Below are positions 20,421 to 28,615 of a stretch of DNA of 64,000 bases, one piece after another. Below the pieces are notes generated by a model. The model searched no databases. It saw only the letters and a program-made list of their open reading frames with translations, and was not told the DNA's origin. How positions within the stretch are numbered: the stretch's first letter is position 1; every line of letters begins with the position of its first letter. The stretch spans positions 4,342,501 to 4,406,500 of the forward strand of contig NZ_CP088262.1 of the NCBI RefSeq assembly GCF_021117365.1. Reading direction: 5' to 3'. The DNA is from Nocardioides sp. cx-173 (lineage in GTDB: Bacteria; Actinomycetota; Actinomycetes; Propionibacteriales; Nocardioidaceae). The translations under genes were made by a program, and so were the position numbers.

Positions 20421-20488
20421 GGGGTAGTCCCTGACGAACGTGTCGGTGCAAACGCCGTTTCGACAACACAAACGTCCGGGACTACCCC
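20421..20488. repeat. 68-bp inverted repeat, GGGGTAGTCCC family, copy A
   Basis: Left arm starts GGGGTAGTCCCTGACG (20421), right arm ends CGTCCGGGACTACCCC (20488). It lies 13 bases beyond the M3 peptidase stop codon. Outer 11 bp pair perfectly; further inward pairing is interrupted. Two relatives are at 28538 and 34407. Confidence 0.85.
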
Positions 20489-20500
20489 GGAGGCGACAGC

Positions 20501-22420
20501 TCAGTGCGCCAACCAGGCGGCGTACGCGTCGAAGGTGTAGGGGCGGCCGAGGAAGTCGGCGACGAGGTCGGCGGCGTCCTTGCTGCCGCCGGGGGCGAGC
20601 ACTCGGTCGCGGTAGCGGGCGGCGGTCTCGGGGGCGAAGAGGTCACCGGAGTCGAAGGCGCTGAACATGTCCTTGGCGATGACCAGCGACCACATGTACG
20701 TGTAGTACGCCGAGCTGTAGCCGCCGAGGTGGCCGAAGCTGGCGAACATGTGGGTGTCCTCGATGTAGGGGAACGGCGAGTACCTCGCCTGCAGCTCACG
20801 GGTCTTGGCGGTGAGGTCGTCGGGCCGCTCCTGGTGGAACCAGTAGGACATGGCCGCGTAGAACATCTGCTGACGAGCCAGGTAGGCCTTGCCGAAGTCG
20901 TCTCCCCTGCGCATCCGCTCCACCAGGTCGGCGGGGATCGGCTCGCCGGCCTCGTCGGTCGCAAAGGTTCGCAGCACGTCGGCGTCCCAGGCCCACTCCT
21001 CGAGCATCTGGCTGGGCGCCTCCACGAAGTCCCACTCGGTGCTGACGCCGGCGAAGCGCGTCCACTGCCCGCGGCCGGCGAGCACGTGGTGCACGAGGTG
21101 GCCGAACTCGTGGAAGAGCGTGACCACGTGGTCGTGCTCCATGAGCCCCCGCGAGAAGTTGCAGACCAGCACGCCCTCGGACAGCTGGCGTCCGGCGATG
21201 CCCTCGGTGAGGGTGAACTGCGCGGCGTGCTTGTACTTGCCCTCGCGCGGGTGCAGGTCGAGGTAGATCCGGCCGAAGGACTCCGACCCGTCGGCGTCGT
21301 AGACGTCGTAGGCCGTCACGTCGTCGGCCCACAGCGTCGCGTCCGTGGCCTCCTCGTAGCGAAGCCCGAAGAGCCGCCCGGTGACGTCGAGCAGGCCTTG
21401 GCGCACCTTGGGAAACGCGAAGTAGGTCCGCACCTGCTGGGCGTCGACCTGGAGCTGCTCCTTGCGGACGAGCTCCTCGTAGTAGCTGGCGTCGGCGCCC
21501 GTGATGGCGTCGGCGTCGGGGTGGTCCTGGCGGAAGCGCTCCAGCAGGACGGCCAGGTCGCGCTGCATGGGCTCCTCGGCGGCGGCGGTGATCTTGTCGA
21601 TGAACGCCGGGATCGCCGGCCCGGTCCCGATCATCTTCACGTCCGCGTCGTACGACGCCCAGTCGTCGTAGCCGACCAGGGTGGCCAGCTCGTGGCGCAG
21701 CGCGAACATCTCCTGGAGCAGCGCGTCACTCGCCGGCCACCCGCGGTTGAGGAAGGCCATCGTCAGGTCGCGGCGTACGTCGGCGTCGTGCGCGAACATC
21801 CGCACCGGCACCACGTCGGGGTAGTCGGTCGTGACCGTCACCAGCCCGTCGTCCCCGGCCGGGTGCGCCTCGCGCCAGTCGGCGGGCAGGCCGTCGAGCC
21901 GCTCGGGGGCGACCTGGATGGTGCGGACGTCGTCGCGCACGACCTTGCCGAACTCCTGGTCCAGCTCGGTGATCCGCTCGTTGATCGCGGTGATCCGCGC
22001 CCGGGTCTCCTCATCCCGGTCGACGCCGGAGCGGCGGAAGTCCTCGAGCACCTTGTCCAGCAGCCGGGCCGCCTGGGGGTCGAGCCCGGCAGGGTCGAGC
22101 GCGGCGAACACGTCGTAGAGCCCGCGGTCCAGGCTCAGCTCGGTGGCCAGCCTCTGCACGTCCTGCTCCGCGGTCTCCGACTCGTCGCGCACCTCCTCGA
22201 GCGGGTGCACGTTGGACAGCAGCGAGCCCATGGCCGCCACGTTGCTCAGCTGCAGGCTCACCTCGTCCCACTGCCGCAGCGCGTCGAGGGTGTCGGTGGG
22301 CGGGGCGTCGCGCAGGCGCTGCGCGAGCTCGCGCGCCGTGCTCAATCCCGCCTCGGCGCGGGTCTGGACCCAGGCGAGGGCGGAGTCGGCGTCGGGCAGG
22401 TCCAGGGGGCTCAGGCTCAC
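20501..22420 (-). CDS. M3-family zinc oligopeptidase
   Basis: 639 aa cytoplasmic metallopeptidase of the thimet oligopeptidase/peptidyl-dipeptidase Dcp group that degrades short peptides. The zinc site is in TLFHEFGHLVHHVL (HExxH), with the third-ligand Glu about 25-30 residues later in the ...WDFVEAPSQMLEEWAW segment. No signal peptide is visible. The frame remains open upstream; I chose the GTG at 22420 (VSLSPLDLPD) because earlier residues are Pro/Arg-rich out-of-character. The gene ends just before repeat copy A, its likely terminator. Confidence 0.9.
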   Translation of the reverse strand: MSLSPLDLPDADSALAWVQTRAEAGLSTARELAQRLRDAPPTDTLDALRQWDEVSLQLSNVAAMGSLLSNVHPLEEVRDESETAEQDVQRLATELSLDRGLYDVFAALDPAGLDPQAARLLDKVLEDFRRSGVDRDEETRARITAINERITELDQEFGKVVRDDVRTIQVAPERLDGLPADWREAHPAGDDGLVTVTTDYPDVVPVRMFAHDADVRRDLTMAFLNRGWPASDALLQEMFALRHELATLVGYDDWASYDADVKMIGTGPAIPAFIDKITAAAEEPMQRDLAVLLERFRQDHPDADAITGADASYYEELVRKEQLQVDAQQVRTYFAFPKVRQGLLDVTGRLFGLRYEEATDATLWADDVTAYDVYDADGSESFGRIYLDLHPREGKYKHAAQFTLTEGIAGRQLSEGVLVCNFSRGLMEHDHVVTLFHEFGHLVHHVLAGRGQWTRFAGVSTEWDFVEAPSQMLEEWAWDADVLRTFATDEAGEPIPADLVERMRRGDDFGKAYLARQQMFYAAMSYWFHQERPDDLTAKTRELQARYSPFPYIEDTHMFASFGHLGGYSSAYYTYMWSLVIAKDMFSAFDSGDLFAPETAARYRDRVLAPGGSKDAADLVADFLGRPYTFDAYAAWLAH

Positions 22421-22463
22421 CGGGCCAGCCTGCCATGTGCCCGGCCGACGCAGCCGCCTCAGG

Positions 22464-23708
22464 TCAGCCAGCCAGCTGGTCGCGGCGGCGGGTGAGGTAG
22501 GCGCGCTCGGCGGGGTTGGCGGTGGCCGCGATGGCCTGGTCGTACGCCGCACGCGCGTCGGCGGAGTGGCCGAGGCGGCGCAGCAGGTCGGCGCGGGTGG
22601 CGTGGAAGGCGTGGTACCTCCCCAGCGCCGGCTGCTGCTCCGGCAGCCGGTCGACCACGGCGAGGGCGACCTCGGGGCCGTCGAGCTCGGCGAGCGCCAC
22701 CGCGCGGTTGAGGGCGACCAGCGGGCTGGGCGCGACGGCGTACAGCTGGTCGTAGAGCGCCGCCACCTGGGCCCAGTCGGTGGCGGCCGCGGTGGGGGCG
22801 TCGGTGTGGACGGCGTTGATGGCGGCGAGCAGCTGGTACTGACCCGGGCGCCCGCCGGCGAGGCACTCGCGGACCAGGGCGTGCCCCTCGGCGATCAGCG
22901 TCCGGTCCCAGCCGCCGCGGTCCTGCTCGGGCAGCGGCACCAGCTCCCCGCCGGCCAGCCGCACCGGCCGCCGGGCCTCGATGAGCAGCATCAGCGCGAG
23001 CAGGCCGGCCACCTCGGGCACCGTGGGCAGCAGCCGCCGCAGCAGCCGGCCCAGCCGGATCGCCTCCCCGGTGAGCTCGTCGCGGATCGGCTCCGGGCCG
23101 GAGCCGGACAGGTAGCCCTCGTTGAAGATCAGGTAGACCACGGCCATCACCCCGGCCACGCGCTCCTGCAGGTCCGCCTCCGCGGGGACGCGGTAGGGGA
23201 TCCGAGCGCCCTTGATCTTGGCCTTGGCGCGGGTGATCCGCTGCGCCATCGTCGTCTCGGGCACCAGGAACGCCTGGGCGATCTCCGCGACGGTGAGCCC
23301 GCCGAGCAGCCGCAGCGTGAGCGCCACGCGGGCCTCCGGGGCCAGCGCGGGGTGGCAGCAGGTGAAGAGCAGCCGCAGCCGGTCGTCCTCCACGACGCCC
23401 GTGGGCTCGTGGGGTGTGTCGTCCATGATCATCAGGGCCGCCTGGTGCTTGGCGTCGCGTCGCTGCTCCCGGCGGATCCGGTCGATGCCCTTGCGGGCCG
23501 CGGTGGTGGTCAGCCAGGCGCCCGGGTTGGGCGGGGTGCCGTCCACCGGCCACCGCTCGAGCGCGACCACGAGGGCCTCGCCGGCGGCCTCCTCGGCGGC
23601 GTCGATGTCGCCGAGGCGGCGTACGAGCGAGGCCACCACGCGGCCGTACTCCTCGCGGAAGATCCGTTCGGTCGCGGCGTGCGCGGTGCCGTCGGGCGCC
23701 TCGCTCAC
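22464..23708 (-). CDS. ECF42-type RNA polymerase sigma factor with TPR-like C-terminal domain
   Basis: 414 aa. Sigma-70 region 2 (about 15-85, RIFREEYGRVVASLVRRLGD, then WLTTTAARKGIDRIRRE) and region 4 (about 125-180, LGGLTVAEIAQAFLVPETTM) are followed by about 220 residues of helical SnoaL-unrelated, TPR-like sequence characteristic of the ECF42 group. These sigma factors have no anti-sigma gene and instead sit with DGPF/YCII proteins, exactly as here: its GTG start overlaps the stop codon of the DGPF gene by four bases. The regulon is unknown. Confidence 0.92.
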   Translation of the reverse strand: MSEAPDGTAHAATERIFREEYGRVVASLVRRLGDIDAAEEAAGEALVVALERWPVDGTPPNPGAWLTTTAARKGIDRIRREQRRDAKHQAALMIMDDTPHEPTGVVEDDRLRLLFTCCHPALAPEARVALTLRLLGGLTVAEIAQAFLVPETTMAQRITRAKAKIKGARIPYRVPAEADLQERVAGVMAVVYLIFNEGYLSGSGPEPIRDELTGEAIRLGRLLRRLLPTVPEVAGLLALMLLIEARRPVRLAGGELVPLPEQDRGGWDRTLIAEGHALVRECLAGGRPGQYQLLAAINAVHTDAPTAAATDWAQVAALYDQLYAVAPSPLVALNRAVALAELDGPEVALAVVDRLPEQQPALGRYHAFHATRADLLRRLGHSADARAAYDQAIAATANPAERAYLTRRRDQLAG

Positions 23709-24070
23709 GCCTCCGGCTCGTCCTGGAACGGGCGGACCTCGACCTTGCCCTCGCACGCCTGGGAGCCCTCCTTGGCCCAGGCAAGAGCGGCGTCGAGGTC
23801 GGGCGCCTCGATGACCCAGAAGCCGCCGAGGTACTCCTTGCTCTCGACGAAGGGGCCGTCGGTGACGATCGGCGCGTCGCCGGTGTTGTCGACGGTGGTG
23901 GCCTGGTCGATCGGCTGCAGGCCGCCGGCGAAGACCCACGCGCCCTCGGCGCGCAGCTTCTCGTTGAATCGCTCGACGGCGTCGAAGACGGGCTGGTAGT
24001 CGGCCATGGTGCGGGTGTCGGCGGCGTCCTCGTCGACGTTGCCGTGGACTGCGAGCAGGTACTGCGTCAT
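23705..24070 (-). CDS. YCII/DGPF-domain protein linked to ECF42 sigma
   Basis: 121 aa, one YCII-like ferredoxin fold. The name-giving motif appears as VTDGPFVESKEYLGGFWVIE at about residues 72-91, and the C-terminal half has the usual DLDAALAWAKE helix. DGPF proteins are thought to be the regulatory partners or targets of ECF42 sigma factors. A strong AGGAGG ribosome site precedes the ATG, and the sigma gene is translationally coupled behind it (GTGA overlap). Its ligand and biochemical role are unknown. Confidence 0.93.
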   Translation of the reverse strand: MTQYLLAVHGNVDEDAADTRTMADYQPVFDAVERFNEKLRAEGAWVFAGGLQPIDQATTVDNTGDAPIVTDGPFVESKEYLGGFWVIEAPDLDAALAWAKEGSQACEGKVEVRPFQDEPEA

Positions 24071-24178
24071 CGGAATCCTCCTGTGTCGGCGGCGGCCTCC
24101 TGGTCGCCTCTCACCCTGACTACGAACCGGTGCAGACGGCTACGACAACACGGGCCGAGGATTTCTGCCAGGACCTCC

Positions 24179-24676
24179 TCACCAGCCGTCGGTGCCGGGC
24201 CCGCCCTTGAACGGCCCGACGACGCGGCGGGTGATCCAGCCGCCGTAGAAGCCGCCCGGCTGGGGGTCGACGACCTCGCCGTCGACGGTGCACTGCTCGA
24301 CGAGCAGGGGATTGACGGCGACGGCGCCGGCGATCGCCTCGAAGCCCTCGCGCGGCTCGAGGTAGGTCCACGCGGCCGAGCGCGCGACGGCCGAGCCCGC
24401 GGCCAGGTCGAAGTAGGACGCCTGGCCCTTCCACTCACACCAGGTCGCCCCCTCGGCCTCGCGCAGCACGCCGGGCGCGAACGCCGTACGCGGCAGGTAG
24501 TACGTCGGCGGGTGGCTGGTCTCGAGGACCCGCCACGACGTGTCGCTGCGGGCGACCACCTGCCCGCCGAGGAGGATCTCGACGTGCTCGTGGCTCGGCT
24601 CCACGCGAGGCGGGCGCGGGTAGTCCCAGACGGACTCCTGGTCGGGGCCCGCGGGGTCGGGGGTGGGGCGTCTCAT
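24179..24676 (-). CDS. DUF427-domain protein
   Basis: 165 aa soluble protein. The DUF427 fold is recognisable from WDYPRPPRVEPSHEHVEILL, VLETSHPPTYYLP, ATWCEWKGQASYFDL and the terminal GWITRRVVGPFKG strands. Such proteins occur widely in actinobacteria and fungi; the domain resembles a small beta barrel but no reaction has been assigned here. The ATG at 24676 begins MRRPTPDPAG. It precedes the sigma pair on the same strand with a 108-base gap and is probably independently transcribed. Confidence 0.88.
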   Translation of the reverse strand: MRRPTPDPAGPDQESVWDYPRPPRVEPSHEHVEILLGGQVVARSDTSWRVLETSHPPTYYLPRTAFAPGVLREAEGATWCEWKGQASYFDLAAGSAVARSAAWTYLEPREGFEAIAGAVAVNPLLVEQCTVDGEVVDPQPGGFYGGWITRRVVGPFKGGPGTDGW

Positions 24677-24701
24677 CGGTCCCAGTGTGGCGCACGGGTG
24701 G

Positions 24702-24923
24702 TCAGCCGCGGTCCTCTGCGAGCGTGTGCGCAACGATCGCGTTGGCGTGCCCGTGGCCGAGGCCGTGCTGCTCCTTCAGCGCCGCCACCAACTGCATGTG
24801 CGTCGCCTCGGCGCCGTAGCCGGGCGAGGATCGGAGCACCTGCTTCCAGTGGGCGACGGGCTGGCCGTACTTCTTCTCGATGGCGGGGAAGTACGAGGCG
24901 GGGCCCTTCACCTGGTTGTTCAC
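24702..24923 (-). CDS. DUF4287-domain small protein
   Basis: 73 aa. The whole protein matches the DUF4287 pattern, a helical unit with [20 protein letters not shown] and [20 protein letters not shown]. It is cytoplasmic, and its role is unknown. The GTG start overlaps the stop codon of the preceding short DUF1905-like gene (GTGA), so both are likely made from one message. The DUF427 gene follows 25 bases downstream, so a three-gene unit is possible. Confidence 0.85.
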   Translation of the reverse strand: MNNQVKGPASYFPAIEKKYGQPVAHWKQVLRSSPGYGAEATHMQLVAALKEQHGLGHGHANAIVAHTLAEDRG

Positions 24924-25081
24924 GACAGCCTCTCCTCGAGGTGGACGGTCACGGTGTCGCCTTCAGACTTGCCGCAGTCGACCCGAAGCGCGAAACGCAC
25001 CGGGAGCTTGTGGTTGCCGTCGCCCAGCGCCATGAAGGAGCTCTCGAACGGCGCCCCATCGACGGTGCCGCGGACCTTCAC
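24920..25081 (-). CDS. DUF1905-like short protein, possibly truncated
   Basis: 53 aa from a GTG at 25081 ([20 protein letters not shown], then [11 protein letters not shown] and [13 protein letters not shown]). These are the C-terminal strands of DUF1905 domains, which usually have about 30-40 more N-terminal residues. The same frame stays open upstream ([19 protein letters not shown]) but that part looks unlike the family and has no good start codon. It may be a remnant or use an unrecognised start. It overlaps the DUF4287 gene as GTGA, and DUF1905-DUF4287 pairs or fusions are known in the family literature. Confidence 0.55.
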   Translation of the reverse strand: MKVRGTVDGAPFESSFMALGDGNHKLPVRFALRVDCGKSEGDTVTVHLEERLS

Positions 25082-25254
25082 GCGGCCGCGCCCCGGGGTG
25101 TGCTCATGCCATTCCGACCGCCGGACGCGTCGGAACTCATCGGCGACGTCCCGGTCGGTGCGGCGGGGTGTGGCTCGGGGCGGTGCTGCGCGGTGCCATC
25201 TCGCGGTCCTGACCTCGATCGCGGCGCCGCCGACGGACGACGTAGGTTCTGCCC

Positions 25255-26532
25255 GTGCAGATCCGCGCCTTGGTGGCCGACACCCGGCCGTTGCGCAACC
25301 CGCACTTCCGGCGGCTGTGGCGGGCCAACATCGTCACGGTCATCGGCGCACAGTTGACCGTCGTGGCGGTGCCGGCCCAGATCTACGCCGACACCGGCTC
25401 GTCGGCGTACGTCGGGCTGACGGGGCTGTTCGGCCTGGTGCCGCTGGTGGTCTTCGGGCTGTGGGGCGGCGCGCTCGCCGACGTGTTCGACCGCCGGGTG
25501 CTGCTGATCATCACCACGGTCGGGCTGATCGTCACGAGCGGGCTCTTCTACCTGCAGGCGGCGGCGGGGAGCACCAACGTATGGCTGCTGCTGTGCCTGT
25601 TCTCGGTGCAGCAGGCGTTCTTCGCCATGAACCAGCCGACCCGCAACGCGGTGCTGCCACGGCTGCTGGGCCCCGACCTGCTCCCGGCGGCCAACTCGCT
25701 CAACATGACCGTCACCCAGGCCGGTGCCATCGCCGGCCCGCTGGTCGCCGGCGCCCTGATCCCGGTGCTGGGCTTCGAGTGGCTCTACCTGCTCGACACG
25801 TTCACGCTGCTCGCCACGCTCTCGGCCGTCGTGCGGCTGCCCCCGCTGCCGGTGGAGGGGGCCGGGACCGGCACGCCGGGGCTGCGCTCGATCTTCGACG
25901 GGCTGGCCTACCTGCGCGGCCACCCGGTGCTGATGATGTCGTTCGTCGTCGACATCATCGCGATGGTCTTCGGGATGCCCCGGGCGCTGTTTCCCCAGAT
26001 CGCGCACGAGAGCTTCCTCGGCCCCGAGGAGGGCGGCCTGGCGTTCGCCGCGCTGTTCGCCGCCATCCCGGCCGGCGCCGTCATCGGCGGAGTCTTCTCC
26101 GGCTGGGTCTCGCGGGTCAGCCGGCAGGGCGTCGCGGTCCTCGTGTGCATCGTCGTCTGGGGCGTGGCGATGGCCGGCTTCGGCCTCGCGGTCGCGCTCG
26201 CGGACCAGTGGCGTACGCCGATGCTGGCCGCCGCCGTCGCGATGCTGGTCGTCGGCGGCGCGGCCGACATGGCCTCCGCGGCGTTCCGGGTCAGCATGCT
26301 CCAGGCCTCCGCCTCCGACGCCGTGCGCGGGCGGCTGCAGGGGATCTTCACCGTCGTCGTGGCGGGCGGGCCCCGCATCGCCGACGTCGCCCACGGCGCC
26401 AGCGCCGCGATGGTCGGCACGGCCACCGCGGCCGCGGGCGGCGGCGTGCTCGTCGTCGTGCTCACCGTCGTCGCGGCGATCGCCGTCCCGTCGTTCGTGC
26501 GCTACCGGGTCACTCGCCCAGCAGCCCTCTGA
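25255..26532 (+). CDS. MFS exporter, EntS/MFS_3 type
   Basis: 425 aa membrane protein with about 12 helices. The N-terminal [19 protein letters not shown] and the loop-2/3 motif [14 protein letters not shown] are typical of enterobactin exporter EntS-like members. A short periplasmic signature [20 protein letters not shown] is also characteristic. It would export a siderophore, drug or other small molecule; no siderophore genes are near. The GTG start is used. It is divergent from the DUF1905/DUF4287 genes and its 3' end overlaps the convergent DinB-like gene by 23 bases. Confidence 0.92.
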   Translation: MQIRALVADTRPLRNPHFRRLWRANIVTVIGAQLTVVAVPAQIYADTGSSAYVGLTGLFGLVPLVVFGLWGGALADVFDRRVLLIITTVGLIVTSGLFYLQAAAGSTNVWLLLCLFSVQQAFFAMNQPTRNAVLPRLLGPDLLPAANSLNMTVTQAGAIAGPLVAGALIPVLGFEWLYLLDTFTLLATLSAVVRLPPLPVEGAGTGTPGLRSIFDGLAYLRGHPVLMMSFVVDIIAMVFGMPRALFPQIAHESFLGPEEGGLAFAALFAAIPAGAVIGGVFSGWVSRVSRQGVAVLVCIVVWGVAMAGFGLAVALADQWRTPMLAAAVAMLVVGGAADMASAAFRVSMLQASASDAVRGRLQGIFTVVVAGGPRIADVAHGASAAMVGTATAAAGGGVLVVVLTVVAAIAVPSFVRYRVTRPAAL

Positions 26533-27013
26533 CGTACGCCGCCTGGCCGACGTGCTGCAGGTCGTCGGTGACCACGCTGGCGAGGCGCACCCCGAGCGTG
26601 ACCGGCGGGTCCCAGCCCTCGTCGACGACGCGCTCCAGGTCGTCGGGCTCCAGGCCGGCGACGTAGGCGGTGCTCTGCTCGTGGACGGCGCGCAGGTAGC
26701 TGGTGAGGAGGGCCGCGTCCGCGCGCACCGCACCGACCTGCTCGGTGGTGTGACCGTAGCCGATCTCGGCCGGGTCGAAGGGCAGGCCGAACCGCTCGGC
26801 GTAGCCCTGGGCGGTGTAGACCTGCTCGATCCCGGCGACGTCGGCGACGTGATCGTCCTGGACCCGGGCGAGGTGCCAGACGAGCCAGGCGATGGTGTTG
26901 GCCCCCTCGGCGAGGCGGGTGGCGAGCTGGTCCTCGGTGAGGCCGTCGACGGCGGCCTCGGCGCTCTCGACGACGCGCCCCAAGAGCTCGGTCAGCAGCT
27001 GTGCGGGAGTCAT
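26510..27013 (-). CDS. DinB-like DUF664 protein
   Basis: 167 aa four-helix-bundle protein of the DinB/mycothiol-transferase superfamily. Residues IAWLVWHLARVQDDHVADVAG carry a conserved metal-ligand His, and [20 protein letters not shown] carries the C-terminal His, consistent with a metal-binding thiol-S-transferase fold. Actinobacterial members often use mycothiol, but the substrate here is not determinable. ATG at 27013 begins MTPAQLLTELLG. It is divergent from the F420-type oxidoreductase and overlaps the MFS gene tail-to-tail. Confidence 0.85.
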   Translation of the reverse strand: MTPAQLLTELLGRVVESAEAAVDGLTEDQLATRLAEGANTIAWLVWHLARVQDDHVADVAGIEQVYTAQGYAERFGLPFDPAEIGYGHTTEQVGAVRADAALLTSYLRAVHEQSTAYVAGLEPDDLERVVDEGWDPPVTLGVRLASVVTDDLQHVGQAAYVRGLLGE

Positions 27014-27056
27014 GGCTCCGACGGTAACCCGGCCCCGAAGTGGGTATCGGCTCGTC

Positions 27057-28049
27057 ATGACGAACTTCGGCTACACCCTGATGACCGAGCAGAGCGGGCC
27101 GCGCGACCTGGTCTCGTACGCCGTGGGCGCCGAGGAGGTCGGCTTCGACTTCGAGGTCTCCAGCGACCACTTCTCGCCGTGGCTGACCGAGCAGGGGCAT
27201 GCGCCGTACGCCTGGTCGGTGCTGGGCGCCGTCGCCCACGCGACGTCGCGGGTCGGGCTGATGACCTACGTGACCTCGCCGATCCAGCGCTACCACCCGG
27301 CGGTCGTCGCGCAGAAGGCCGCGACGCTCGGGCTGCTGTCGGAGGGGCGGTTCACGCTCGGCCTGGGCTCCGGCGAGAGCCTCAACGAGCACGTGGTCGG
27401 CGGCGGCTGGCCGGGGATCGCGACCCGGCAGGAGCGGCTCGTGGAGGCCGTCGAGATCATCCGCGAGCTGTTCACCGGCGAGCTGGTCGACTACCGCGGC
27501 AACCACTTCGACGTCGACTCCGCCCGCATCTGGGACCTGCCGGACACGCCGGTGGAGCTGGCGCTCGCGGTCGCGGGCGAGCGCGCGATCTCGACCTTCG
27601 CGCCGCTGTCGGACCACCTGATCGCCGTGGAGCCCGACTCCTCGCTGGTGTCGACGTGGAACGACGTGGAGGGGGCGCCGCGGATCGGCGGGGACGGCGG
27701 CGCGCGGGCGATCGGCCAGATCCCGATCTGCTGGGCGCCGGACGCCGAGGAGGCGAAGGCGCTCGCGCACGAGCAGTTCCGCTGGTTCGGGGGCGGGTGG
27801 AAGGTCAACGCCGACCTGCCCACGCCGATGGGCTTCGCCGGCGCCACCCAGTTCGTGACCCCCGACGACGTGGCCGGGTCCATCCCGTGCGGCCCCGACC
27901 TGGACGCCATCGTCGAGGCGGTCTCGGCCTACTGGGAGGCCGGCTTCACCGACATCGCCCTCGTCCAGGTCGGCGACCGGCACCAGCGCGCCTTCCTCTC
28001 CGACGTCGCCGGCCCCCTGCTCGAGAAGCTGCGCGCCGCGGCGCCGTGA
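27057..28049 (+). CDS. F420-dependent LLM-class oxidoreductase
   Basis: 330 aa luciferase-like TIM barrel close to the F420-dependent glucose-6-phosphate dehydrogenase/TIGR03557 group. It shows FDFEVSSDHFSPWLTEQGHA near residue 30-50, AVAHATSRVGLMTYVTSPIQRYHPA near 62-82 and LGLGSGESLNEHVVG near 100-115, the features of that group including the cofactor-side loops. It would transfer hydride with F420, implying that the host makes this cofactor. Substrate unknown. The ATG at 27057 follows the divergent DUF664 gene by 43 bases. Confidence 0.88.
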   Translation: MTNFGYTLMTEQSGPRDLVSYAVGAEEVGFDFEVSSDHFSPWLTEQGHAPYAWSVLGAVAHATSRVGLMTYVTSPIQRYHPAVVAQKAATLGLLSEGRFTLGLGSGESLNEHVVGGGWPGIATRQERLVEAVEIIRELFTGELVDYRGNHFDVDSARIWDLPDTPVELALAVAGERAISTFAPLSDHLIAVEPDSSLVSTWNDVEGAPRIGGDGGARAIGQIPICWAPDAEEAKALAHEQFRWFGGGWKVNADLPTPMGFAGATQFVTPDDVAGSIPCGPDLDAIVEAVSAYWEAGFTDIALVQVGDRHQRAFLSDVAGPLLEKLRAAAP

Positions 28050-28139
28050 GCCGGTCGCGGCGCCGCGGTCCGACGGTCACACCGCCACGCTCGCGCTCGT
28101 CAGGTACGTAGACCCACTCACCCGAGAGAGGACCACGTC

Positions 28140-28544
28140 ATGCTGAGCCAGAGCTCCTACCCCGCGGCGTACGTCGCCGCCTCCCGCGACGCCGTCAGCC
28201 GCCAGCTCGACGCCTACGCCGCGCTGCCCCTGTCCGCCGCCGACCGCGCCGGCTTCGAGCCCGACTACCTGCGCCAGCTGGTGCTCGCCCTCGACACCTA
28301 CGCGCTGCACCGCAGCCGCGGGCAGGAGGGCAAGGACGGCAACCCGCTCAACGAGGTGCGCCTGCTGTGCACCTCGATCCGCGAGCACGACGGCGTGCTC
28401 ACCGGCGAGAAGTCGATCAAGTACGCCCCCGACCGCTCCGTCCTCGGCCTGGCCGAGGGCGAGCAGATCACCCTGGACGCTGCCGGCTTCCGCCGCCTCG
28501 CCGACGGGTTCTTCGACGAGCTCGTGGTCCGCTTCCCGGGGTAG
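28140..28544 (+). CDS. Conserved hypothetical protein
   Basis: 134 aa soluble helical protein with no recognised domain. Notable stretches are DTYALHRSRGQEGKDGNPLN and SIKYAPDRSVLGLAEGEQIT; the last third resembles a small alpha/beta cap. A clear GAGAGAGGA ribosome site precedes the ATG. Its TAG stop codon lies inside the left arm of repeat copy B, so the repeat reaches into the coding sequence. It converges on the DUF429-RelA gene. I cannot assign a function. Confidence 0.75.
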   Translation: MLSQSSYPAAYVAASRDAVSRQLDAYAALPLSAADRAGFEPDYLRQLVLALDTYALHRSRGQEGKDGNPLNEVRLLCTSIREHDGVLTGEKSIKYAPDRSVLGLAEGEQITLDAAGFRRLADGFFDELVVRFPG

Positions 28545-28603
28545 TCCCTGACGAATGTGTCACTGAGAGGCCTCTGGAACGACACACTCGTTAGGGACTA
28601 CCC
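28538..28603. repeat. 66-bp inverted repeat, GGGGTAGTCCC family, copy B
   Basis: Left arm GGGGTAGTCCCTGACGAA... from 28538 (its TAG is the stop codon of the upstream gene), right arm ending ...TTAGGGACTACCC at 28603. About 23 bp pair with few mismatches, the best-preserved copy. It lies between convergent genes. Confidence 0.85.
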
Positions 28604-28615
28604 GACCGGGGTCCC

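Noticed and set aside
24605..24640. Additional GTAGTCCC copy near 24618
   Set aside because: Lies within the DUF427 coding sequence and has no second arm, so it is chance similarity.
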